DNA of 64,000 bases from Aegilops tauschii subsp. strangulata (taxonomy: Eukaryota > Streptophyta > Magnoliopsida > Poales > Poaceae), in NCBI RefSeq assembly GCF_002575655.3, contig NC_053037.3:143665207-143729206 (forward strand), read 5' to 3'. Shown piece by piece: positions 43,503 through 52,116 of this stretch. Below the pieces are notes generated by a model that worked only from the letters and a program-made list of their open reading frames with translations, was not told where the DNA came from and made no database searches. Position 1 is the first letter of the stretch. Each line of letters begins with the position of its first letter. The translations under genes were made by a program, and so were the position numbers.

Positions 43503-44695
43503 CAACATTCCAAAGACCCTAGGGGAGTCGACGAAACACAATTCCAGCTGCCGCAAGTTCGAGAACCACCAGATCCAATCTTGACACCATCATGGAGGGG
43601 TTCATCATCCTCATTGGTGCCTCTCCGATGATGCGTGAGTAGTTCACTGTAGACCTCCCTATCCGTAGGCAGTAGCTAGATGGCTTCTTCTCTGTTTTTG
43701 ATTCTCAATACAATGGTCTCTTGGTGATCTATTTGATGTAACTCTTTTTTGTAGTGTGTTTGTTGGGATCTAATGAACTTTGAGTTTATGATCAGATCTA
43801 TATATCCATGAAAGTTATTTGAGTTTCTTTGATCTCTTATATGCATGATTACTTATAGCCTCGTATTTCTTCTTCGAATCTTTGGTTTTGTTAGGCCGAC
43901 TAGATCATTTTTTCTTGCCATGGGAAGAGGTGCTTTGTGATGGGTTCGATCGTATGGTATTCTTTCCTAGTGACATAAGGGACAACAAGACACGTATGTA
44001 TCGTTGCTATTAAGGATAACAAGATGGGGTCTATTCCTACATGAATAGATCTTGTCTACATCATGTCATCGTTCTTATTGCATTACTTCATTTCTCCATG
44101 AACTTAATACACTAGATGCATGCTAGATAGCGGTCGATGTGTGGAGTAATAGTAGTAGATGCAGGCAGAGTCGGTCTACTAATCTTGGACGTGATGCCTA
44201 TGTAATGATCATTGCCTGCATATCCTCATAATTATTCGATGTTCTATCAATTGCCCAATAGTAATTTGTTTACCCACTACATGCTATTTTCTCGAGAGAA
44301 GCCACTAGTGAAATCTACAGCCCCCGGGTCTATTTTCTCATCATATATTTTTAGATCTATATTGCTATTTGCCTTTCTATTTATTTGCATCTTTTATTTT
44401 CATATCTATATTACCAAAAACCCAAAAATACCCTGCTGAATTTTATTTGCCGTTATTTTATTTGCATCTACCAATCTATCTCTTTACCATCTTTTACCCG
44501 ACAGGGATTGACAACCCCATCTTACGCGTCTGGTTGCAAGTATTTGTTCTTTGTGTGCATGTACCGTTTACTATGTTGCTTGGTTCTCCTACTGGTTCGA
44601 TAACCTTGGTTTCATAACTGAGGGAAATACCTACCGTAGCTATGTTGCATCATCCCTTCCTCTTCGGGAAAAACTGACACAGACACAAGCCATCA
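43503..44695 (+). repeat. LTR of element G3, main segment
   Basis: This starts with the CAA duplication of K and is homologous to the inverted G2 LTR along its length. It ends ACACAAGCCATCA, a CA end consistent with an LTR terminus. No tRNA-type primer site follows, so it is likely a 3' LTR inserted in the LTR of H. The exact end is uncertain by a few bases. Confidence 0.72.
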
Positions 44696-45015
44696 GGGGT
44701 GCTCCCTGGGGGCTAGGGCGCGCCCGCAGGCTTGTGGCCACCTAGTGGATCCCCTCTGCTATTTTATTCGCCCAATATTTTTTATATATTCCAAAATAAT
44801 TCTCCATAAATTTTTAGGGCTTTTGGAGTTGTGCAAAATAGGTCTCTCAAATTTGCTCCTTTCCAGTCCAGAATTCCAACTGCCGGCATTCTCCCTCTTC
44901 ATGTAAATCTCGTAAAATAACAGACAAAAGGCATAAATTGTACCTTAATGTGAAAATAACAGTCCATAATGCAATAAATATTGATATAAAAACATGATGC
45001 AAAATGGACGTATCA
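44696..45015 (-). repeat. 3' LTR of element H, partial
   Basis: About 320 bp of a minus-strand LTR start TGATACGTCCATT at 45015 and run leftward to the G3 insertion. A GGGCGCGCCC block lies near 44720. The rest of the LTR would lie beyond the nested block, outside the window. Confidence 0.75.
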
Positions 45016-46553
45016 ACTCCCCCAAGCTTAGACCTCGCTTGTCCTCAAGCGAAAGCCGAGATCGATAATCATGTCCACATTTTTAGAGATAGAGGTGTCG
45101 ATAAAATAAAATACGGACATGAGGGCATCATGATCATCTTTAGAACAACAATGTACATTGTTATATAACTTCTCATGCTAAAGTGACAATTCGTTCCCAA
45201 GGTAAAGTATGAACTAAAAACTTTATTGAAAACCAACAAACTATGATCTCGGTCATTGAAGCAATTGCAATTTATCATAAAAAGAGTCAATATACGAGCT
45301 TGTCTAGCAAGTCCATATACTCAATCATCTTTTCGTCTTCCACAATTGCTAACACTCACGAGATACTTATGAGATCAAAGCTTCAATCGGACACAGAGAA
45401 AGATAGGGGCTTATAACTTTGCCTCCCAACCTTTTACCTCAAGGGTAATGTCAGCAATAATAACTCATGATCACCTACATCCGAGTAGATATATGTGTCT
45501 AGATCTTTCCCCAACACATGAAGCTTGCCAAAAGAAAAAGGCGAAATATAGGAAATAGTGAAGATCACCATGGCTCTTGCATAAAGGTAAGTACTAAAAA
45601 GTAAAAGATAGGCCCTTCGCAGAGGGAAGTAGAGGTTGTCATGCACTTTTTGGTTGGATGCACAAAATCTTAATGCAACGGAACGCCACTTTATATTGCC
45701 ACTTGTGATAGAAAACCTTATTATGCAGTCCGTCACTTTTAGTTCTTCCCCATCACAAGTTCGTATAAAGTTCATTTTCCCCGCATTAATAGATCATACA
45801 TATTTAAAGAGCAATTTTTATTGCTTGCACCGATGACAACTTACTTGAAGGATCTTACCCAATCCATACGTGGGTATAGTGGACTCTCATGGCAAAACTG
45901 TGTTGATGGTGTTTGGATGCAGAAGTAGTATCTCTACTTGGTGCGGAAGTTTTGGCTAGTATGAGGTGGAAGCAAGCGTCACCTGTTAGAGGATCCATGC
46001 CAATATAACTTCTATTCGAAAATAAGCAAACATAACTCATTATGTTGTCTTCCTTGTCCAACATCAACTTCTTAGCATATAATATTTTAATGAGTGCTTA
46101 CAATCATAAAAGATGTCCAAGATTGTATATTTATATGTGAACCTCTCTTTCTTTATTACTTCCTTTTAATTGCGACAATGACCAACACTATGTTTGTCAA
46201 CCCACAACAAGTTTCAATTCTCATACTTCTTATATGTGAAGTCATCACTCTCCATAAGATTATTATATACTCTTTTATTCAATTTTTTCCTTTCCAAGAT
46301 CAAAACGGGAAAGCAAAGCCCTTACTCAAAAATACTCTTTATTACATAACTCTCACACCCGATTACACAGAGGGACCTCAAAGCAAAACCCAAAAACTAG
46401 ATCATACTAAAACTCTTATTCTACTAGATCAAGATATAACCAAAAGGATTGAACTAAGAAAAAAGATAAAAGTAAAGATATGATGGTGATACGATACCGG
46501 GGCACCTACCCCAAGCTTGGCACAAGCCAAGGGGAGTGCCCATACCCGTGTAC
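45016..46553 (-). mobile_element. 3' untranslated internal region of element H
   Basis: A polypurine tract (AAGCTTGGGGGAGT on the minus strand, 45016-45029) adjoins the LTR. The rest is AT-rich non-coding sequence. Frames such as 45434-45775 and 46094-46483 show no domain and lie on either strand. This long 3' region is usual in Athila-type elements. Confidence 0.75.
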
Positions 46554-47009
46554 TCAACTCTCCTTCTTCGGAGGTGATGGTGTGATATTCTTGGCGATGA
46601 TGCCTTTCAAGATGCGATTCTCCTCCTCAAGCCTATTGATTTGCTGCTTGAGATCCATTATTTCGTTGCGGAGTTTGCCTATGACAGTTAGGGCACTGTC
46701 CTCCCATGGATGCATATTGGCTGCAGGGGAGAAAGCAACACGCTTTTTCAAGTTATTATAAGAGAGAAATTTAGCATTGGGAGGTATGACCGAATCCGGT
46801 ATTGCTGAGCTCTGGAGTTCCTCGAGCATGGCTCCTGGTTGAGGGCGAGAGGTGACTTCTTGATCCTCCTCCATGGCATCCACTCTTTTCAGGTCGGCCT
46901 CCATCTCTTCCTCTGTTGACCACCCAAAGTGATCAGCTTTGCCGTATGCTCTTGGGTCTGGTCTCAAGTGGGAGACATGACTCTCCCCGACCGACTCTTG
47001 CAAAGACAT
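46554..47009 (-). CDS. Intact coiled-coil ORF downstream of pol in element H
   Basis: This 151-codon frame is uninterrupted, with a start at 47009 and a TGA at 46554. The N-terminal half is acidic, and the C-terminal part (about residues 110-140) has heptad-like leucine and isoleucine spacing within ALTVIGKLRNEIMDLKQQ and the following EEENRILKG segment. It predicts a short coiled coil. The protein ends in a basic, proline-rich tail. It lies where some Athila elements carry an extra frame after pol. I recall similar frames in Triticeae elements but cannot name a function. It has no signal peptide or transmembrane segment, so it does not look like an envelope protein. It is open although the neighbouring pol is heavily damaged. 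Confidence 0.6.
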   Translation of the reverse strand: MSLQESVGESHVSHLRPDPRAYGKADHFGWSTEEEMEADLKRVDAMEEDQEVTSRPQPGAMLEELQSSAIPDSVIPPNAKFLSYNNLKKRVAFSPAANMHPWEDSALTVIGKLRNEIMDLKQQINRLEEENRILKGIIAKNITPSPPKKES

Positions 47010-47346
47010 CTTGCTCTAAATTTGCTGCAGAAATAGCTAGAAACAAGAACAGAGGATATTGCCATGGTACAATAGTCAAAACCTTCGGGAGATTATATAA
47101 TGATTTTTTCCTAACTGTAAGAAGTATTCTGCCAGAAAACGGAGTCCGGAGGGCACACGAGGTGGCCACAAGCCTCGAAGGCGCACCCAGGGGGTAGGGC
47201 ACGCCGCCACGGCTTGTTGCCTCCTCGTGCACTATTCGGGCTACTTTTTATTTTTCTAATTTTTTAAATATTCCAAAACGGAGTAAAATTGCCTTTAGAA
47301 GACTTTTGGAGTCGGTTTACTTACCGTATCACATACCTATTCCTTT
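47010..47346 (-). other. Non-coding spacer between pol and the downstream ORF of H
   Basis: A stretch of about 340 bp includes a GC block (47140-47230) resembling the GC block of Athila-type LTRs. The 99-codon frame across it (46933-47232) has no domain. It may hold the leader of a subgenomic transcript for the downstream frame, which is speculation. Confidence 0.45.
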
Positions 47347-47598
47347 TTAGGTTTCTGGCGTGTTCCGGTAGGTTTTCTTTATGTACTCCTCCGGTGTTAT
47401 GGTATTAGCAATATTGGTTTCAACATTTATGGGAGCACCTGAGATATAATGTTTGATTTTTTGCTCGTATACCACCTTTGGGTTATTGACCTCAACATTG
47501 TTGATTTTGATGGCACCGGAACGATAAACTTCCTTGATAATGTAAGGCCCTTCCCATTTAGAGAGAAGTTTTCCTGCAAAAAGTCTTAAATGAGAGTT
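47347..47598 (-). pseudogene. Integrase C-terminal tail of H pol
   Basis: The frame continues after the stop at 47599 with AGKLLSKWEGPYIIKEV, a motif typical of the Gypsy integrase C-terminal region. It ends at a TAA (47347-47349) after YIKKTYRNTPET. Confidence 0.8.
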
Positions 47599-47601
47599 TT
47601 A

Positions 47602-48276
47602 TAGCAAGACATGGTCACCTACATTGAATTCCCGCTTTTGTATCCTTTTGCCATGCCATCTTTTAACCTTTTCTTTAAAAAACTTGGAATTCTCATAGGC
47701 ATGGGTTCTCCATTCATCAAGTGAATTAATGTCAAATAACCTCTTTCCACCGGAAAGTTTGAAATCATAGATGATCTCTTTAATTGCCCAATAAGCTTTA
47801 TGTTCTAGTTCAAGAGGTGAGTGACATGCTTTTCCATATACCATTTTATACGGAGACATACCCATAGGGTTTTTATAAGCAGTTCTGTAAGCCCATAATG
47901 CATCATAAAGTTTCTTAGACCAATTCTTCCTGGATCTATTAACAACCTTTTGCAAGATCAATTTTATTTCTCTATTACTTAATTTCACTTGACCAATAGA
48001 TTGAGGATGATAAGGACATGAAATTCTATGGTTAACATCATAGTTAGCAAGCAATTTATGGAAACCACCTTGAATAAAGTGTGAACCACCATCACTCATC
48101 AAATATCTAGGGAGTCCAAACCTCGGGAAAATAACTTCTTTAAGCATTTTAATGGAGGTGTTATGATCAGCACTATTAGTTGGAATAGCTTGTACCCACT
48201 TAGTAACATAATCAACAACAACCAAAATATGTGTATACACATTGGAGGAAGGGAAAGGCCCCATATAATCAAATCC
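47602..48276 (-). pseudogene. Integrase catalytic core of H pol, inactive
   Basis: The core is open for about 224 codons from the TGA at 48279 to a TAA at 47599. The two aspartates are visible in LVVVDYVTKW and LMSDGGSHF. At the third catalytic position, expected to be glutamate in the GQV-x-LSNREIK context, the codon at 47983-47985 is AAA for lysine. This change alone would abolish strand transfer. The C-terminal half (WAYRTAYKNPMGMSPYK, KRIQKREFNVGD) is well kept. Confidence 0.87.
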
Positions 48277-48279
48277 TCA

Positions 48280-48590
48280 AACATCAAATGGTTCAATAAA
48301 AAGTGAACAATTCATAGGCATTTCCTGACGTCTACTAATATTACCAATTCTTTGACATTCATCACAAGACAAGACAAACTTACGAGCATCCTTGAAAAGA
48401 GTAGGCCAGTAAAAACCAGATTGTAATACCTTGTGTGCAGTTCTATCACCAGCATGGTGTCCTCCATAGGCCTCAGAGTGACACTTGCGTAGGATCTGTT
48501 CCTGTTCATGCTTAGGTATACAACGTCTAATAACACCATCTACTCCTTCTTTATAAAGATGCGGATCATCCCATAAGTAATGTCTTAAAT
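48280..48590 (-). pseudogene. Integrase zinc-binding (HHCC) domain of H pol
   Basis: In the correct minus frame the peptide contains KCHSEAYGGHHAGD and, further on, LSCDECQRIG, supplying the two histidines and two cysteines. A TGA at 48277-48279 ends the frame just before the integrase core. The frame to the upstream RNase H is shifted near 48640. Confidence 0.82.
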
Positions 48591-48727
48591 CATAGAAAAA
48601 CTTTTTCTTTTGTTGGTATGTGAAACTAGGTGGTATAAATTTAGAAAAAATATAATTAGCATAGTCTGCATATCATCAATAGGTAGTGGGTCATCAAGAA
48701 TATTTTCTAGCCTAGACAAGTTGTCTG

Positions 48728-49441
48728 CTATGGGGTTCTCAGCTCCCTTTCTGTCAATAATATGTAAATCAATTCTTGTAGTAGGAGAACCCACCTAATG
48801 AGTCTAGGTTTAGCATCTTTCTTTTCCATAAGATATTTAATAGCAGAATGATCAGTGTGAACAGTTACTTTAGAATCAACAATATAAAATTTGAACTTGT
48901 CACAAGCAAATACAACTGCTAAAAATTCCTTTTCAGTAGTAGCATAGTTTCTTTGGGCACTGTCTAGAGTTTTACTAGCATAATGGATAACATTTAATTT
49001 CTTATCAACTCTTTGTCCTAGAACAACACCAGTAGCATAATCACTAGCATCACACATAATTTCAAAGGGTAGGTTCCAATCAGGTGGTTGAACAATAGGT
49101 GCACAGATTAAGGCTTTCTTAAGGATTTCAAATACTTCTACGCAATCATCATCAAAGACAAATGGAACATCTTTTTGCAAAAGATTGGTGAGAGGCCTAG
49201 AAATTTTAGAGAAGTCTTTAATAAATCTCCTATAGAAACCATCATGACCAAGGAAACTTCTCATACCTTTGATATCTTTAGGACACGATATTTTTTCAAT
49301 AGCACCAACTTTAGCTTTATCATCTTCAATACCTCTTTCGGAGATTTTATGCCCCAAGACAATACCTTCATTAACCATAAAGTGGCACTTCTCCCAATTC
49401 AAGACAAGATTGGTTTCTTCAAATTTGCAAAACTTGATCAA
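48728..49441 (-). pseudogene. RT connection and RNase H domain of H pol
   Basis: A 237-codon frame covers the end of the reverse transcriptase (motif [12 protein letters not shown]) and the RNase H domain. Catalytic-type residues are visible in [21 protein letters not shown] and [11 protein letters not shown]. The frame ends in a short unrelated tail, so a frameshift lies near 48800. This is the best preserved domain of the element. Confidence 0.87.
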
Positions 49442-50390
49442 CGTTGCTTAAGCAACAATCAAAAGAAGTTTCGTAAACGGAAAAATCATCCATGAAAACC
49501 TCAACAATCTTTTCACAAAAGTCAGAGAATATAGCAGTCATACATCTTTGAAAGGTAGTAGGTGCATTGCATAAACCAAAAGGCATACATCTTTAAGCAA
49601 AGGTACCAAAAGGGCAAGTAAAAGTAGTTTTTTCTTCATCCTCTTGTGAAAAAGTCTTTTGAGAAAAACCAGAGTATCCATCTAGAAAAGTGTGCGTGTT
49701 TTGATAGTCTTTCTAGCATTTGATCAATGAAAGGTAAAGGATAATGATCTTTCCTAGTAGATTTGTTTAATTTTATGAAATCAATTACCATTCTATAACC
49801 AGTGACAATTATTTGTGGGATAAGTTCATTTTTATCATTAGGAACAACGGTAATACCTCCCTTCTTAGGGATGCAATGAACAAGACTCACCCATCTACTG
49901 TCAGTAATAGGATAGATTATACTTGCTTCTAGCAGCTTTAGTATTTCATTCCTTACCACTTCTTTCATCTTTGGATTCAACCATCACCGGTGATCAACAA
50001 CTGGTTTAGCATCAGGCTCCATATTAGTTTTATGCCGACATAGAGTGGGGCTAATGCCCTTAAGATCATCAAGAGTATATCCATTAGCAGCATGGTGCTT
50101 CCTCAGTGTTTTTTTCAATAATTTCTTTTCTTCATGCTCTGAAAGGTTAGCACTAGTAATAACAGGATATATCTTCTTTTCATCAAATAAGCATGTTTCA
50201 AAGTATCATGTAATTGTTTAAGTTCAAACATGGGATCAATATTGGGTTGTAGAGGATCTCCAAGAGTCTCAACAAGCAAGTTGTGTTTCAAAACAGGCAT
50301 TTGTTTAAAGAATATTTCTTTTCTTTCATTCATGAACGTACCATTTTCATGGTCTAGAAAATATTGTTCTAATGGATAAGTAGGAGGCAC
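49442..50390 (-). pseudogene. Linker and reverse transcriptase domain of H pol
   Basis: The linker (50115-50390) is followed by the fingers/palm region of the reverse transcriptase, with motifs NPKMKEVVRNEILKLLEA and HCIPKKGGITVV in the frame 49636-49980. The catalytic FMDD box is at 49485-49496 in a neighbouring frame. A TGA at 49984-49986 lies at the start of the fingers region, and at least one more frame break lies between the palm and the FMDD box. The domain is inactive as it stands. Confidence 0.85.
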
Positions 50391-50414
50391 GGCAATGGAA
50401 GCAAGACCAATAAT

Positions 50415-51053
50415 TCAATATTTACTAGGTAATTCTTTATAATGAGGTTGTCTACGAAATTTAGAGAAATTAAACTCATGAGACACATCCCCGAAGCTAA
50501 CACTGACAGTTTCTTTCTCACAATCTATTTTAGCATTAACAGTGTTCAAGAAGGGTCTACCAAATATAATGGGACAAAAATCATATTGTGGGGAACCAAG
50601 AACTAGAAAATAAGTAGGGTATTTTATTTTCCCACACAAGACTTCAACATCTCTAACAATCCCAATTGATGAAATAGTATCTCTATTAGCAAGTTTAATA
50701 GTAACATCAATATCTTCTATTTCAGCAGGTGCAATATCATTCGTAATTTCTTGATATAAAGTAAAAGGGATTGCACTCACACTAGAACCCAAATCACATA
50801 AGCCATGATAACAATGATCTCCTATTTTAACAAAGACAACATGCATGCCAATAACATGTCTATGTTTATGTTTTTCATCGGGTTTAGCAATTCTAGCAGC
50901 TTCATCATAGAAATAAATAACATGCCCATCAATATTATCGACCAAGAGATCTTTAACCATAGCAATACTAGGTTCAACTTTAATTTGTTTCGAGGGTGTA
51001 GGTGTTCTAGTATAACTGTTATGGACTATGGCTGAAGCTTTAGCATGTTCTTT
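50415..51053 (-). pseudogene. Protease domain of H pol, 5' truncated
   Basis: About 212 codons contain the aspartic-protease active-site motif CDLGSSVSAIP and, downstream, an IIFGRPFL motif typical of the second protease lobe. The frame stays open upstream into element I (to 51212), but that part spells CACTA subterminal repeats, so the junction at 51053/51054 ends the real domain. The stop at 50415 separates it from the following linker frame. Confidence 0.85.
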
Positions 51054-51088
51054 CACAACTAGGAAAAGGGCTATAGATGGAATGGCCA

Positions 51089-51480
51089 CTAATGGCGCAC
51101 CAGACATGTGGTGCGCCACTACTATATAGCAGTGGCGCACCACGGTCTGGTGCGCCATTAGTGTGAAAGACACTAATGGCGCACCAGACGCAAGGTGCGC
51201 CATTAGTAACAATTTTTTATTTTATTTTTCCAAACATACTAATGGCGCACCAGGGCACAGTGCGCCATTACTAGTACTAACTAGTAATGGCGCACCAGCC
51301 TCACAGTGCGCCACTACTATATTTTTTTATTTTTTTGCAAAACTACTAATGGCGCACTGTGCCCTGGTGCGCCATTATTGTTATTTTTTTGCAAAACTAC
51401 TAATGGCGCACCACCAGCAGGTGCGCCATTAGTAACTAGGGTTACTAATGGCGCATTTGTTGGTGGTGCGCCATTAGTAA
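51089..51480. repeat. Eight-hairpin subterminal array of element I
   Basis: Eight inverted pairs of AATGGCGCACC with GGTGCGCCATT (some shortened) are separated by loops of about 3 to 10 bases, with AT-rich spacers between several hairpins. Sixteen near-identical half-sites in about 390 bp suggest binding sites for the element's transposase and strong cruciform or hairpin potential. Confidence 0.92.
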
Positions 51481-51940
51481 CCTGGGACGAGCTAGATATT
51501 TTGGACAGCCACACCTACCCACTCACTTTCCCCACTTCATTCTCTCCACCTCCTCCTCCAAACTTGTCTCGGCTGCCTCCTCCTCCTCACCTCATTTGCA
51601 CCATAAATTCATCCAAATTAAGTGGTTAAATTACCTTTTTTTGATAGGTAAGTAAGGGGGAAGCTATCTTTATGTTGTTCTCCCTCCAACAACGTGCACA
51701 TCCACTTTTTATGGCCTAGCTAGATCTATGTATGTTTTTGGTGTTGCATATATGTTTGTGTTTGCAGGTACCAGTATTTGAAATGCGATAGTTGCCAATA
51801 TTTTGCCGGAATGTTGATTCATTTCCGTTTCGGCGAGAATTTTGGCACTATGCATTCTTTTTGGTCCTATTTTTAGGGAAAGTCATGCCAAATTTTTGCT
51901 TGGTTCTAAAATATCGTTTTGCTCTACCCCGCAGGCGACC

Positions 51941-52116
51941 ATGGTCCGCACGATGACCGAAGGCATCGTGAATAGATTTTTGAGCTCCGCGAAGGCCGAG
52001 ATGCTTGAAAAGAACGAGACGGAGATAAGATGTCCGTGTCGAAGATGCAAGCTGAAGAGCCTTATTGCGGACCCGGATTTCGGGCAGGTGCGGGACCACC
52101 TGCTCTTGCGTGGTGC
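51941..52116 (+). pseudogene. CACTA transposase-associated domain exon, truncated
   Basis: An ATG at 51941 follows a plausible splice acceptor (CCCCGCAG at 51927-51934) and opens a frame of 58 codons. Residues about 31-37 read CPCRRCK and the end reads VRDHLLLRG. Paired cysteines followed by an HLL-x-RG motif are characteristic of the plant transposase-associated domain (TNP-assoc family) found at the N terminus of CACTA proteins. Element B starts immediately after, so the rest of the transposase is not in the window. Confidence 0.75.

Larger units (their letters stand above)
47347..51053 (-). pseudogene. pol: Degenerate Gypsy pol polyprotein of element H
   Basis: Read on the minus strand the order is protease, reverse transcriptase, RNase H, zinc-binding domain, integrase core and C-terminal tail. 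That is the Ty3/Gypsy order, with sequence features of the Athila lineage. It is broken by stops at 49984-49986, 48277-48279 and 47599-47601, by frameshifts near 49440 and 48640, and by substitution of a catalytic integrase residue. The 5' end (gag and the start of protease) is removed by CACTA element I at 51054. It cannot give a functional product. It is the only pol in the window, so the non-coding elements here depend on copies elsewhere. Confidence 0.9.
51054..52116 (+). mobile_element. CACTA transposon I, left end, cut by element B
   Basis: The end reads CACAACTAGGAAAAGGG, one base from the CACTACTAGGAAAAGGG consensus I recall for a common Triticeae CACTA family. It is inserted into the protease region of H. 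Subterminal hairpins (51089-51480), a leader rich in CCTCC, and an exon of transposase-associated type follow. Element B interrupts the exon at 52116, and the remainder lies beyond the window. The target duplication cannot be checked. Confidence 0.82.

Noticed and set aside
48312..48539. 75-codon minus-strand frame in the integrase region
   Set aside because: It is a shifted reading of the integrase zinc-binding domain, which is in another frame.
50415..51212. 265-codon minus-strand frame as a single protein
   Set aside because: Codons above 51053 spell CACTA subterminal repeats of element I. Only the part below is protease.
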